A DNA stretch of 64,000 bases from Dillenia suffruticosa (GCA_033439265.1 JAVTVX010000024.1:14426001-14490000), one strand, 5' to 3'. Counted from the stretch's first letter, positions 10,014 through 23,516 are shown. A program made the numbers and translations. The notes: generated by a model not told the origin, from the letters alone.

Positions 10014-12116
10014 TGTAATACCGTGGATATGAAAAAAAAGGACAAAACATAATGTCTCGGTGAAACCCCCCACATACTCCCTCTCTCTTCCTCTTTCACC
10101 TTTTTTTCACCCATCTCATGAATAAACAGACAACCCCACCTCCCTTCCTCACTCTCCCCCTTTCGACTGGCTTTCTCTCATCTACTTTCTTTGTTTTCTT
10201 CAAAATCAAACAAGATCCCACACATCTAAGCTCTCAAACCCTTAAACAAACTTAAAATATTATAGTTCTAATAAGATACTAAGGGTTCTTGAGAGAGAAA
10301 TTTGGGGTTTAGAGACTCAACTTGAAGAAGTTAGTTCAACCATGGAATTGAGGTAATATTCTCACCATTTTCTTTGGTTTAGTTCATTGATCATGATTAA
10401 TTTTAATGATTTTAATTTAAGATTTTTGTGGAGAGAGAAATATTAAACTTTGTTGTGGCTCAACTTTGAGACGAAATTGGTGATCGTATTTGAGGTAAAT
10501 CATCTCCCTCAACTTGGATTGGTGTTATTATGCAAATATTTAGCGTATTGAGTGTGGGTAATGTAGAATAATGAGAAAACTAGAATTTCTACAACTGCCT
10601 AGCTTGACACATTGATGATGTTTCGACTATAACTTTCTCTACATAATAGTAAATAAATAGAGTTTGCTTTTACTAAAACTAGACTTCTATGGCTTTGACA
10701 TGACATAATGCAATAGACATTTTGTTGAGAATTGGATTTTTGGTGATTCTTCACAAAGACACATCCAGCAGAAATTTGCTTTGTTCTGTTATGTTCTGCC
10801 AGCAAACATTGCTTCAAATTTGAATAGCTTTCTGGGCAAAATTAGGCCAAACCTTGAACATAAAACTTGTAGGTCAATGTGTTATCTTTAATTTGAAATT
10901 TAAATCAATTTAATCCGATGTGTGTAGTGAATGTTATGGTGATTCTTCAATGACTGCACAAAATTGTGGGTAATGAATTTAGGACTAACACATCATAGAC
11001 TTGTGTATTTTTGTGTGATTGGAATTGAATATAGTTATAAACATAAAAGTTATAACCTTATGTCTTACCTTTAAGTAGCAATTGGAATCACCTATATCCA
11101 AGCTTTGTAGGCCAAGATATGATAGTTTTTCTAAGACATGATTGTGTAGGAAAATTTGGATTATGAGACAATTGGGGAATATTTTGGTTAACCTATTGAC
11201 TCATATTTAAGTGACGAAATTGTGTTTATTGTCTTAGATTGAGACAATTGAAGGGTTATGAGGGACTTATCTTGGATTGAATTGTGAGTTGGGAGTGTCA
11301 ACACTCCCAAGATATGAGTAGATGCATGATTATGAATTTAAATGAGAAAATACTTTACTAGATTTTAAAAATGTTTTTAAAATTTGTTTTTAAAATTTGT
11401 TTATAAATAAATTTGTGATTGTGGAACTGAAATGAGAGTTTGAAATATGTATGCATCTAATATATTTATGAATAAATTTGTATCATATTTCATTGGAAAT
11501 TGTATTAATGAATGTTATGATGTGGTTTGATAACATATTTGTTGAAATCATTACACATTTGATGAGATTGGAATATTTGTAAAACAATGGTACATGTGAT
11601 GGCAAATGGCTATAGTCATTCCCTTCTACGGGGTGACTCAACGGGTGACGTGGTTGGGGGGTTATACAACTGGAGGTAATTACACTCGAGAGGTGCCTCC
11701 TAGGTTATTCTACTCAGATTACCTTGGTAGCACCCTACGGGAGGTTGGAGCCAACTCCAAGATTAGGGGTTTTTGTGAATTGAAAAAATGTGAAAACTTC
11801 TTGGTGATTCCACCCTTGGTCGTGGTTGACCATTATCAGAAACTATATTTTTGGCAACCCCATGGATTTGAAAATATATATACATATGTATGAATTTAAG
11901 TTGGATGTATAAATTTTATTTTTCATGATTTATTTAAATTCATGTGATTTTGATGTTTGATTTGAAACTATGAAATTTATGAATATAATGACAATAATTT
12001 TGAATTATATTTGACATGTTCATAATCAGCACTCATTTATTGTCATAATTGTCACTTCACTCACTGAATATTATTTATACTTACCCCTCTTATTTTTATC
12101 TTTTACAAAGGAAATC

Positions 12117-15100
12117 TGTAACACCGACCCTCGGTGTATCCTATGGTATATTCCAGTTTATATATATATATATATATATATGATATTTCCACGACTACGT
12201 TCATAAATTTTCAATAAGAAATTTTTCGATAAAACGACTCCAAAAATTTATCGGTAAACTACCAATTTGGGTCAGTTTGACTCAAAGAGACTCAATAACC
12301 TTAATTTCATATTAAATAAATTTAATTAGCTCTAAAATGAGATTTTGGGTCTAGTGTGTAATTATGAAAATTTTTGGGGGTCAAATTAGATTTTTTATAA
12401 GTTTAAGGACTTGTTAGCAATTAACAAATACTTAAAAGGAAATGTGACAAGTGTATTCTTTTAAAAAAATACATTAAACAAGTGTAAGAGTGAGGAGGAT
12501 AAGTGTTGACCCAAATTGAGAGGAGAAATGTAAAGTGGGCCAATGAGAACTCATGTACCTGAAAACCAATCAAAACACATGCAAATTAGCAAACTGATCT
12601 TATGGCTTAGATTAAATTGAGACTTGATTCTAGGGTGGTGAGTTAATAACACAAGCATAAAGGAAGAAGACCATAAAATGCTTGTTCATTCTTCCCAAAC
12701 TGTGAGAACAAGGTGAGAAGAGAGGAAGACCAAGAAAGTTGAGGTAAGAAATTTTATTCTTTCTCATTTTAATTTTTATTTCTGGCCATGATTTTGCCTT
12801 GGTTTGTGGTATCTTATAGTTTGAATTTGAAAATACTCTAGTTAAGTAAATTGTAGATCTAAGTCTTATCTTTCCAACGAGATAATAACCACCTTAAGCT
12901 GATACCTATGCCAAACGTTATGACACTTTTCCTGAAACATGACAGAAAGTTGTTCAGTTTTGAAACATAAAAATAGTGTGCAAAAACGACCCTTTCCAGT
13001 CCTATTTTAGAGAAACCCAAAACATAAAAGTTGTAGGTATCACCATTGCCTACAACATGTAAAAGTATCAGCCAATCCGCACAAGGGAATCAAACGTTAT
13101 ACCCTTTTTCCTAAAGACATTTTGATAGAAACCTTGTTTCCAATTGAAACCTGACAGTTCTGATCATGAATTATTTCAACGCCTTTCTCGGCATAATTAA
13201 GTAAAATGTAAAACATGAAAGTTGTAGATTTATGTCTTAGGTATCACATGTTTAAATTTAATTAAGTTTGGATGAGTAAGGTGAAAGTTATGGTTTCGCA
13301 CAAAAATAGGACAGAATCTGAATATAGAACGCGACAGAAACAAAATGAGTATTTTCGGAAATTCTGTGATGAGATTTTGAGAAAATATATAACATGAAAG
13401 TTATAGGGCCCGACATTTCCTACAACATATCAAAATTTTGCTTAATTTGGAGCTGTGTGCAAAGAGCTAGGTCATTTCTACCATGCAAAGACATAGGCTT
13501 TGTGCGCATGGGCGCCGACAATGGGTCGACATGGGCGCGGCATGAGTATGATGTCTGTGCAGTGATTTTGACCCGATCAAACTTTGGAAAATTTGATATT
13601 TTTGTACAAATACACTTAGAAATTTATTTAAAATGCCCTAAAACTTGGCCCTAGACTAAGAAATTGTTAAGTACAATTTATTACATATATTTTCCTATAA
13701 TGACATATGTGTGCATATATGATCATTGTAGTGACGTAATTGGTGATCGATTCGAGGGAGTTCCATTTGCTGTTATAGTGGTATTGAGGGGAGTGATCGA
13801 TCTTCTCCCATACTGTGAGTGGGATTTTGACATCTGCTATTGATTGACAAATTATGTTATAGATTTTCAAACGACATGATTTCTATACGTGTGAAAACTA
13901 AATTTTTAGATTTTGATAAGTATATATATACATGTTTTTGTGACCATTAGAGTGTCCCAACTATTGATTTTATTGATATGCATCCATGAGTTTGATAATT
14001 AGATATTGTGCTACCTTTTTTACATATTGACATGTTTTAAATGCTTCCACTATATTGTCACATGGTTTTGAATGGATTTACATATACTATTTGGGCTGTA
14101 CGCTCGGTCGACGTTAAGATACGATGCATGTGGCTGTATGCCTAGCCGACGTGATGATGTGATGTATGGGGCTACGTGCTTGGCCGACTTGATGATATTG
14201 TGATATGTTTCCTATAGCATTCCATTGCTACGAAGAACATTTGGTAGAGGCACCCCTTGTGCCCGGATACGCTTCGACCAGAGGTATCCGCCAAATTGTC
14301 ATGTGTATGGTTGTGCCAGATTGACTCTCATCGGGGAGGATGTGAGTTTATCTCTGTCTAGTATTGGGCGGGGTATCATACACGGCTGACTATTTATATA
14401 TATATATATATATTGCTATTATTATTTACAGGCTAGTTGGAGTAACCTGTGGTCAACATTGGTGTAGAGAGTCATTATTTAATATTTGCATTGTGAAAAC
14501 TCCCAATGCGCCTGTCCTTGGTCGAGGTAGACTATTGCTGGGGTTGTTTGTTCGGCCGACTCTACATATGTGACTTGATACATGGATGGATGCATACATT
14601 ATTTTTCGATTTATCCCTTGAGCTATGTTAAAACTACATGCTATTTTTCGCATACTTGATATTGTATTACATACCTTGACACTCCAAGTTCACACTTAAT
14701 ATTGATAGCATGATGTTAATCCCCTCACTTGTTGATTATCCTCCCATAGATACTCACCCCTCATTTTTCCTTTCACAGGTATAGTTTTGGATCGAGGGAA
14801 TGGTAGAGACTTGATTTCGTTGGACTTATATTGGAGATTGGACTGGGGTATGGTTGCCTGTTTCTTTCGTTATATTCAATTTGAGGTTATCATATTATTT
14901 TGGAGTATTTAGTTTGACCATTGTACTTATTTGCTTGGGGATGACTGCATATTACTATTGACGTATGTAAATTGTAACTCTCATCTTGGGTTTATATATT
15001 TATGCATTTGAGACACATTGAGATATTTTACTTTTATTACTTCGGAACTCAAGTGATTGTGTAAATTGATTTGGACATATGTGTTTTTAGCCTTACGTTG

Positions 15101-15189
15101 CCTCGATGTCTCGGAGGGTTGTGCCCGTGCATTGAGGTGTCGCAGCGGTTGCTCACGTGCTCAGCCAGGGGGTGGGTCGGGGCCTGACA
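12117..15189 (+). repeat. Tekay-B 5' LTR
   Basis: This 3073-bp LTR starts TGTAACACCGACCCTCGGTG and ends GGGCCTGACA. TA microsatellites lie at 12162-12182 and 14395-14412. A hand alignment of the final 138 bases with the 3' LTR gives about ten differences (about 93 percent identity). Relative to the 3' LTR it holds an extra 48 bp at 13001-13048 bounded by CCTA repeats. Confidence 0.92.
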
Positions 15190-15196
15190 ACTCGGT

Positions 15197-15208
15197 TGGT
15201 ATCAAAGC
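15197..15208 (+). other. Tekay-B primer-binding site
   Basis: TGGTATCAAAGC lies eight bases after the LTR end. It is one base away from the TGGTATCAGAGC complement of initiator tRNA-Met. Confidence 0.85.
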
Positions 15209-15480
15209 TCTTGGTTTAGAGCTATGCCTTATAAAATGATTTTGAAAATATTCCCAAGAAACTTGGTTTTGAAAGTTCTCAATGCATGTGAGAGTTATGA
15301 TACGGTCATGAAATCCCAGTACATGGTCATAGGCAGATGAGTTCATCCATTTTTAGGGGGTTAGATACGGGTCGTATCTAACCTAATACATCTTTTCCAT
15401 TGGTTCCTAAACCAGATGTTTCCTTTATTTTAGGGGGTCAGTTAACCCAAAAATTTCTCTTTTATCTAATGAACTTAAGT

Positions 15481-16655
15481 ATGACAACTAGGCGAGTTAC
15501 ACGTTTTGCACCTACCGAACCTACTGGAGCACCAGAGGACGCGACTTCTTCACATGCACCTCCTCGAGTACCTAATCCACCAGCTACTACAGCCGCAGCT
15601 CCACCACCACCACCACTGGATGCCTACAGATAGGTGTTTGAATGGTACACTACACATGGTGTTCAGATGCCACCACCACCGATAGCCACGCCAACCCCTA
15701 CGGTCGTACCACCTCCAGTTGTACTGGAGCCTCCACCGGTAGTTGGTCCATCCACTATTTTAGGACCTAGTGACACTACCTCCTCTACTTTGAGACGTAT
15801 TCACGAGCTCACCCAGTTGGTGAAGGAGGCGAGGCAGTTAGGATGCACGGAGTTCGCGGGAGCCAATAATCCCACAGTAGCGAAGCACTGGATCAATCGC
15901 ACTCGTAGAATTTTGATTGATCTGGGGTTGAGCGAGGACTATCGGTTTCAGGTAGCAGTGAGACTCTTGGATGGTAATGCCCTCACTTGGTAGGAGGCAA
16001 TTTGTGACGATGCTACCGAGCCCCTACGATGGGAGGATTTCCTGTAAGAGTTTGATCACACATATTTTTCTTAAGTACTAGCAAGACCGCAAGAGGGCAG
16101 AATTTTTGCACTTACGGCAGGGTGCGAGGTCGGTCACGGAGTACGAGGCCGAGTTATGGAGGCTAGCTGCTTTTGTTCCAGACCTGGCGATGCCAAAGCA
16201 GCTACGGTTCAAGTTTGAAGACGGCCTTAAGTTGAACATCAGGAGGTACATGACAGTGACTCCTAGTCTCTCCTTTGCGGAGATAGTGGACTCGGCATAC
16301 TGGGCAGAGGAGATTGTCTGTGCCAAGGGCAAGCAGCATGAGAGCAGAGAGCAGAGGAAGAAGAGGCATGGGTTTTCTATGGACCAAGGCTTGAAGAAAC
16401 GCAGGACTTCAGGATATCAGGGAGGCCCTTCTCAGCCGAGACAGGCATATTCTGGGCAAGGATCACGATCTCAGGGGTTCAGAACACCAGCCCCTAGTGC
16501 CACTACTTAGACTTCAGCTCAGCGGCACCCCTTTTGCCACTGATGTAGTAGACACCACCCTTTTGGAAAGTGTAGGGTGCCTGTTACATGCTTCTGATAT
16601 GGGAAACCAGGGCACATCAGGAGTGCCTGCCCTGAGTTGGGATTTAGACATCAGA
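15481..16655 (+). pseudogene. Tekay-B gag pseudogene
   Basis: Gag starts at ATG 15481 (MTTRRVTRFAPTEP), runs through a proline-rich N-terminus, then HELTQLVKEARQLGC and KHWINRTRRI, the start of the capsid domain. Stops interrupt it at 15631, 15991 and 16045, and there is a frame change near 16075. The other frame then carries YEAELWRLAAFVPD ... RFKFEDGLKLNIRRYM, up to a stop at 16508. The nucleocapsid zinc knuckle follows at about 16590-16635 (CF-stop-Y-GKPGHIRSAC), with its second cysteine codon now tyrosine and a stop beside it. Homologous blocks occur in Tekay-C gag. It would have formed the particle core. Confidence 0.88.
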
Positions 16656-17035
16656 CAGGTTCAGGACACTTGAGTGTTCCCAGAGGAGGACAGTAGGGAG
16701 AGCTTGTGCACTCGAGTCACACCGCTCCACAGACAGCAGCCGGGAGCAACACGGTGCCAGGACCATCTAGACAGCAGTAGAGGACACTGGCCTGTATATA
16801 TGTGATGACATAGAAGGACGCTCAAGCGAATCCTAACGTGATTATTGGTACTCCTCCCACTGATCCCCATGTTTAGAGATTTTCCATACACTTTCTTTTG
16901 AGAACCATCACTAGTTGAAGCCTTAGAGGCTTAACTATGTTGGTTTGTACATACATTTTGATATGTATATATATGTCGGCATGTATTTTCTACCATATTT
17001 ATCAACTGTTCTTTTCATTTTCTCACATTAGGAGT

Positions 17036-17404
17036 TTTGAAAATATGGGGAGTCGACGCTCGGTTCCTTATTGACACTGGGTCGAACTATTCTTATGTGA
17101 GAGCATCTTTTGCCCACTAGCTGGGTAGGCCTTTGTCGTCACTTGATGAGGAGATATTGGTTAACACTCCTCTCGGTGAGCAGATATTTAGAGATTCTGT
17201 CTATAGAGGGAGCGAGGTCATGGTCAGAGATATAGTACTTGAGGCAGACTTGATTCCACTTGAGATGACAGACTTCAATGCCATCCTAGAGATGGATTGG
17301 CTGAGTACACATAGAGTTTCAGTGGATTGCTTCACCAAAAAAGTAGAGTTTCGGAGACCTGAGGGGCTGTAGTTGAGGTTCCTAGGCGAGAGGCGAGTAT
17401 TACC
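17036..17404 (+). pseudogene. Tekay-B aspartic protease region
   Basis: The retroelement protease, which cuts the Gag-Pol polyprotein, is seen as RFLIDTGSNYSYV, with the catalytic DTG intact. It is followed by SSLDEEILVNTPLGEQ and the second conserved block AILEMDWLSTHRVSVDCF. A stop at about 17118, before LGRPLS, breaks the frame, so the longest open part starts at the ATG of 17133. The matching domain of Tekay-C is at 44350-44688. Confidence 0.88.
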
Positions 17405-18502
17405 TCGTTGTGTTGTATCAGTGATGAAGGCCAGACGATTGATACTCCGAGGGTGCACAGCATACCTGGCTCATATTATTGACAACACTATAGAGGGGGT
17501 GAGGCTTGAGGAGGTCCCAGTAGTGCAGGAGTTCCCAGATGTATTTCCCGATGAGTTACCCGGACTTCCACCAGTTCGGAAGTTTGATTTCAAGATTGAT
17601 CTAGCTCCAGGGACTACTCTCATATCTATTCTGCCATACAAAATGGCGCCAGCTGAGCTTAGAGAGCTCAAGGTCCAGTTGCAGGAGTTATTGGACAAGG
17701 GTTTTATCCGTCCGAGCACTTCGCCTTGGGGTGCTCCGGTGTTGTTCGTGAAGAAGGAGGACGGAATCCTACGGTTGTGCGTAGATTACCGATAGCTAAA
17801 CAAGGTTACCATCAAGAATCGATATCTACTACTGCGTATTAATGACCTATTTGATCAGTTTCAAGGAGTGAAGGTTTTCTCGAAGATTCGACCTTCGATC
17901 TGGTTATCATCAGTTGTGAATCAGGGTAGAGGATGTGCCCAAGACCGCATTCTAAGCTCGCTATGGACACTATGAGTTCTTGGTTATGCCATTTAGGCTA
18001 ATCAATGCACCGGCTGCCTTTATGGATCTGATGAACTGGGTCTTCCATAACTTCTGGATCGGTTCGTCATTGTATTTATTGATGACGTCCTTGTATACTT
18101 GCGGAGTGATGAGGAGCATATGCAGCACCTTAGGGTAGTCTTGCAGATTCTCTGCGAGCGACAGTTGTATGCCAAATTTACTAACTGTGAATTTTGGTTG
18201 AGGCAGATTGGCTTTCTTGGTCATATTGTTTCTGCAGAACGTATTTATGTTGATCAGCAGAAGGTTGAAGCCATACTAAGGTCGGAGCAGCCGCAGACAG
18301 TGACCGAGGTTCGAAGCTTCCTTGGTCTAGTAGGGTATTACCGGTGGTTCGTAGAAAGATTCTCACGAATCGCTGCTCTACTTTCCAGATTGACGCCGAA
18401 GGATATCAAGTTCATTTGGGACGATCACTGTGAGGCGAGCTTTCAGGAACTCAAACGACGACTAACATCGGCACCAATTTTAGCTCTCCCTACTAGCAGT
18501 TG
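17373..18502 (+). pseudogene. Tekay-B reverse transcriptase
   Basis: The Ty3 RT would copy the element RNA into DNA. Recognisable blocks in order are [15 protein letters not shown], the palm start [26 protein letters not shown], then after a stop [20 protein letters not shown], the active-site block [13 protein letters not shown] (FIDD aspartates present), GFLGHIVS and [20 protein letters not shown] stop at 17793 replaces the Gln expected in DYRQLNK. The stretch 17850-18060 has lost frame around the second conserved block. The rest reads well to a stop at 18502. It is clearly homologous to Tekay-C RT. Confidence 0.9.
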
Positions 18503-19036
18503 AGAGTACGTTGTGTATAGCGATACCAGCAGGCAGGGATTGGGCTGCGTTTTGATGTAGGATGGTCGGGTGATTGTTTATGCTTCTCGACAGTTGAAGA
18601 AGCATGAGTTGAACTACCCTACTCATGATTTGGAGTTGGCAACCATAGTTTTTGCATTAAAGATATGGCGTCATTATCTGTATGGAGTAACCTACAGGGT
18701 TTTCACTGATCACAAGAGCTTGAAATACTTGTTCTCTCAGAAGGAGTTGAGCCTCAGGCAGAGGCGATGGTTAAAGTTATTGAAGGACTATGATTTGATT
18801 ATTGATTATCACCCGGGCAAGGCGAATGTTATGGTAGATGTCTTGAGCCAGAAGTTGTCTTCAACTCCTTCTTCTAAGATAGTAGAGACTGCATATGCCT
18901 CTTTCTTGGTGGGATTCCGTGCTTTAGGAGTCAGTTTGGCTAGTGACAGTCAGGGAGCACTGCTAACCTGGTTTGAGGTGCTGCCGACATTACTCGATCG
19001 CATTAGGGAGATTCAGGGATCTGATGAGGAACTCTG
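18503..19036 (+). pseudogene. Tekay-B RNase H region
   Basis: The blocks [38 protein letters not shown] and [20 protein letters not shown] give the D-E-D order of a Ty3 RNase H, which removes the RNA template strand. [15 protein letters not shown] follows, where the family usually has NVVADALSR. Stops at about 18500 and 18557 separate the first catalytic block from the rest. An open stretch from 18570 to 19037 carries the remainder. Confidence 0.87.
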
Positions 19037-20279
19037 AGGTATTCATGACAGGATCCGCAGTGGAGAGGGTGGAGACTTCTGAGTCCGTGATGATAGACTC
19101 GTGATATTTTGAGACAGGTTGTGCATCCCAACCGATACTGATCTTCGGCGAGCTATCCTTGAGAAGGCTCATTTCTCAGCATATGCTATGCATCCCGGGG
19201 GTACAAAGATGTATCGGACCATCAGAGGTAGCTATTGGTGGTCGGGTATGAAGCGGGAGATAGCAGAGTTTGTAGCTCGATGCTTGGTATGTCAGTAGGT
19301 AAAGGCCGAGTATCAGAGAGCCGCAGGCAAGTTACAACCTCTTCCCATTCCTGAGTGCAAATATGAGCATATTACTATGGACTTCGTGATGGGATTGTCA
19401 CGGACTTCTACATAGCACGATACGATTTGGGTGATTGTCGATTGACTCACCAAATCTGCACATTTTATCCCCATCCACATAGATCAGTTATTGGAGGCGT
19501 TGGCACACCTCTACATTGACACCATTGTCCGATTGCACGGGGTACCCATGTCGATTGTTACAAACTGAGACCCCAGGTTCACGTCTAGGTTTTGGCCTCG
19601 ATTATTGGAGGCGTTAGGCACTAGACTGAACTTCAGAACAGCTTATCATCCTCAGACTGATGGACAATCGGAGAGGACCATACAGACGCTTGAGGATATG
19701 TTCAGAGCCTGCGTGATAGATTTTCATGGTAGCTGGGATCGACATTTGCCATTAGTAGAGTTTGCTTATAACAACAGCTACCAGGAGAGCATTGGGATGC
19801 TGCCGTATAAGGCTTTGTGTGAGAGGAGATGCAGGACTCCTCTGTGTTGGGATGAGGTAGGTGAGAGGCGACTTAGCAGCGTTGAGCTTGTTGAGGAAAC
19901 GAAGGAGAAGGTGAGGATCATCAGCGAGAAAATGAAGGCTGCCCAGGATCGGCAGAAGATGTATGTGGATTGGAGGCGAAGACCTCTTGAGTTTGAGGTT
20001 GGAGACATGGGATTTTTGCGGATCTCGCCCTGGAAAAGGGTTATTCGGTTTAGGCAGCGGGGCAAGTTGAGCCTCAGGTATGTTGGGTTATTCCGTATCC
20101 TTGAGAGGATCGGGAGTGTGGCGTATAGATTGGAGCTGCCTGAGGAGTTATCACGCATACATGATTTCTTCCATGTCTCAGTACTTAGGAAGTATATGAC
20201 GGATCCTTCACATGTACTAGAGCCCCCACCAGTTGGGCCGCGGAAGGATTTGAGCTTACCTATTCAGCCCGTGGCCATC
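19037..20279 (+). pseudogene. Tekay-B integrase
   Basis: The integrase would insert the cDNA. An N-terminal HHCC-type finger is visible as AYAMHPGGTKMYRTIRGSYW ... ARCLVCQ (19168-19300). The catalytic core follows, with TMDFVMGLSRTST, then DPRFTSRFW next to a stop that replaces Arg, and TDGQSERTIQTLEDMFRAC with the last acidic residue present. The open stretch 19605-20306 covers the core end and C-terminal domain, ending with FHVSVLRKYMTDPSHVLEP. Stops at about 19034, 19296, 19413, 19446 and 19567 disable it. Confidence 0.9.
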
Positions 20280-20398
20280 CTTGATCGCCAGATTAAGAGA
20301 CTGTAGAGCAAGGAACTCCTGTTAGTTCGTGTTTTGTGGCGGAGCGACCTGGTCGAGGAGGAGACCGGGGAGCTAGAGGAGACTATGAGGGGATAGTA
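20280..20398 (+). pseudogene. Tekay-B chromodomain-like C-terminus
   Basis: After ILDRQIKRL and a stop (20304-20306) the same frame continues SKELLLVRVLWRSDLVEEET. This is the chromodomain-type module found at the end of Tekay-lineage integrases, thought to steer integration to heterochromatin. The conserved Trp after EET is replaced by Gly (EETGELEE here, EETWEPKE in Tekay-C). It ends at a stop at about 20397. Confidence 0.82.
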
Positions 20399-20470
20399 CC
20401 TTCAGTTCTTCACTGTATAGTTTTCCTTTCCTTGTATGGATTCCTTTTAGTTTCGGGGACGAAACTTGTC

Positions 20471-20488
20471 TTTAGGGGGTTAGGAAAA
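20471..20488 (+). other. Tekay-B polypurine tract
   Basis: TTTAGGGGGTTAGGAAAA abuts the TG of the 3' LTR and would prime plus-strand synthesis. The upstream TTTCGGGGACGAAACTTG is shared in recognisable form with Tekay-C. Confidence 0.88.
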
Positions 20489-23400
20489 TGTAACACCGAT
20501 CCTCGATATATCCTATGGTATATTCCAGTTCATATATATATATATATATATGATATTTTCACGACTACGTTCATAAATTTTCAATAAGAAATTTTTCGAT
20601 AAAATGATCTCAGAAATTTACCGGTAAACTACCAATTTGGGTCAGTTTGACTCAAAGAGACTCAATAACCTTAATTTCACATTAAATAAATTTAATTAGG
20701 TCTAAAATGAGATTTTGGGTCTAGTATGTAATTATGAAAATTTTTGGGGGTCAAATTAGATTTTTTATAAGTTTAAGGACTTGTTAGCAATTAAGAAAAA
20801 GTTAAAAGGAAATGTGACAAGTGTATTCTTTTAAAACAATACATTAAACAAGTGTGAAAGTGAGGAGGACAAGTGTTGACCCAAATTGAGAGGAGAAAGG
20901 TAAGGTGGGCCAATGAGAACTCATGCACATGAAAACCAATCAAAACACATGTAAATTGGCAAAATGATCCTATGGCTTAGATTAAATTGAGACTTGATCC
21001 TAGGGTGGTGAGTTAATAATACAAGCATAAAGGAAGAAGACCATAGAATGCTTGTTCATTCTTCCCAAACCGTGAGAACAAGGTGAGAAGAGAGGAAGAC
21101 CAAGAAAGTTGAGATAAGAAATTTTATTTCGTCTCATTTTAATTTTTATTTCTGGCCATGATTTTGCCTTGGTTTTATGGTATCTTATATTCTGAATTTG
21201 AAATGCTTTAGTTAAGTAAATTGTAGATCTAGGTCTTATCTTTCCGACGAGATAAGAACCACCTTAAGCTAATACCTGTGCCAAAAGTTATGACACTTTT
21301 CTTGAAACACGACAAAAAGTTGTTCTGTTTCAGAATATAAAAACAGTGTGCAAAAACGACCCTTTCCAGTCCTACAACATGTAAAACGTTCAGCCAATCC
21401 GTACATGGGAATCAAACGTTATATCCTTTTTCCTAAAGACGTTTTGACAGAAATCTTGTTTCCAATTGAAACCTGACAGTTCTGATCATGAATTATTTCA
21501 ACCCCTTTCTCGGCATAATTGAGTAAAACTCAAAACATGAAAGTTGTAAATTTATGTCTTAGGTATAACATGTTTAAATTTCATTAAGTTTGGATTAGTA
21601 GGGTGAAAGTTATGGTTTCTGCACAAAAATAGGACCGAATGTGAATATTGAACGCAACAGAAACAAAATGAGTATTTTCGAAAATTCTGTGATACGATTT
21701 TGAGAATATGTATGTTATAGGGTCTGACATTTCCTGCAACATATCAAAATTTTGCTTCATTTGGAGTTGTGTGCAATGAGCTAAGTCATTTCTACCATGC
21801 AGGGACATAGGTTTTGTGTGTATAGGCATCGGGCAATGGGACGACATGGGCGCGGCATGAGCACGATATCCGTGCAGTGATTTTGACCGGACCAAACTTT
21901 GGAAAATTTGATATTTTTGTATAAATACACTTAGAAATTTATTTAAAATGCCCTAAAACTTGACCCTAGACTAAGAAATTGTTAAGTACAATTTATTATA
22001 TATATTTTCCTATAATAACATATGTGTGCATATATGATCATTGTAGTGGCGTGATTGGTGATCGATTCGAGGGAGTTCCATTTGCTGTTATAGTGGTATT
22101 GAGGGGAGTGATCGATTCTCTCCCATACTGTGAGTGGGACTTTGACATCTACTATTGATTGACAAATCATGTTTTACCGATTTTCAAACGACATGATTTC
22201 TATACGTGTGAAAACTAAATTTTTGGATTTTGATAAGTATATATATATACATGTTTTTGTGACCATTGGAGTATCCCAACTACTGATTTTATTGATATGC
22301 ATCCTTGAGTTTGATAACTGGATATTGTGCCACCTTTTTGATATATTGACATGTTTTAAATGTTCCCACTATATTAGCACATGGTTTTGAACGGATTTAC
22401 ATGTACTATTTGGGCTGTATGCCCAGCTGATATTATGATACGATGCATGGGGTTGTATGCCCGGCCAACGTGATGATATGATGCATGGGGCTACATGCTC
22501 GGCCGACTTGATAATATTGTGATATGCTTCCTATAGTGTTCTGTACCTATGAAGGACATTTGGTAGAGGCACTCCTTATGCCCGGATACGCTTCGACCGG
22601 AGGTATCCGCCAAATTGTCGTGTGTATGGTTGTCCTAGGTTGACCCTCATCGGGGAGGACGTGAGTTTACCTCTGTCTAGCACTGGGTGGGGCATCATAC
22701 ACGGCCGTCTATTTATAGATATATATATATATATATATATTGTTATTATTATTTTCAGGCTAGTTGGAGTAGCCTGTGGCCAACATTGGGGTATAGAGCC
22801 ATTATTTGATATTTGAATTGTGAAAACCTCCAACACGCCCGTCTTCGGTCGAGGTAGACTATTGTCGGGGTTGTTTGTTCGGCCGACTCTACATATGTAA
22901 CTTGATACATGGATGGATGCATATGTCATTTTTCGATGTATGTCTTGAGCTATGTTAAAATTGTACGTTGTTTTTCGCACACTTGATATTGTATTACATG
23001 TCTTGACCCTCTAAGTTCACACTTGATATTGATAGCACGATGTCAATCCCCTCACTTGCTGAGTATCCTCCCATAGATATTCACCCCTCATTTTCCCTTT
23101 CATAGGTATAGTCTTGGATCAAGGGAATGGTAGAAACTTGATTTCGTTGGACTTATATTGGAGACTAGGCTGGGGTATGGTTACCCATTTCTTCCGCTAT
23201 ATTCAATTTGAGGTTATCATATTATTTTGAAGTATTTAGTTTGACCATTGTAGTTATTTGCTTGGGGATGACTGCATATTACTATTGGTGCATGTAAATG
23301 GTAACTCTCATCTTGGGTTTACATATTTATGCATTTGAGGCACATTGAGATATTTTACTTTTATTACTTGGGAACTCATGTGATTGTGTAAATTGATTTG

Positions 23401-23516
23401 GACATATGTGTTTTTAGCCTTATGCTACCTCGATGTCTCGGAAGGTTGTGCCCGTGCATTGAGGTGCCGCGGCGGTTGCTCACGTGCTCAGCCTGGGGGT
23501 GGGTTGGGGCATGACA
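20489..23516 (+). repeat. Tekay-B 3' LTR
   Basis: This 3028-bp LTR starts TGTAACACCGATCCTCG and ends GGGGCATGACA. It matches the 5' LTR throughout. It has lost 48 bp at 21371-21374 by what looks like recombination between two CCTA repeats. TA runs lie at 20533-20551 and 22720-22740. Confidence 0.92.

Larger units (their letters stand above)
12117..23516 (+). mobile_element. Tekay-B, Ty3/gypsy Tekay-like chromovirus, complete but dead
   Basis: This 11.4-kb element has LTRs of 3073 and 3028 bp, TG...CA ends and a perfect 5-bp duplication AAATC (12112-12116 and 23517-23521). Between the LTRs lie, in order, primer site, Gag, protease, RT, RNase H, integrase, chromodomain and polypurine tract. 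That order, the long LTRs and the RT block starting [17 protein letters not shown] point to the Tekay/Del lineage. At least a dozen in-frame stops and one or more frameshifts make it non-autonomous today. It lies inside the 3' LTR of Tekay-A in the same orientation. Confidence 0.93.

Noticed and set aside
12162-12182. TA-rich runs in Tekay-B and Tekay-C as possible regulatory or origin sequences
   Set aside because: They are ordinary TA microsatellites inside LTRs and untranslated regions, differing in length between the paired LTRs.
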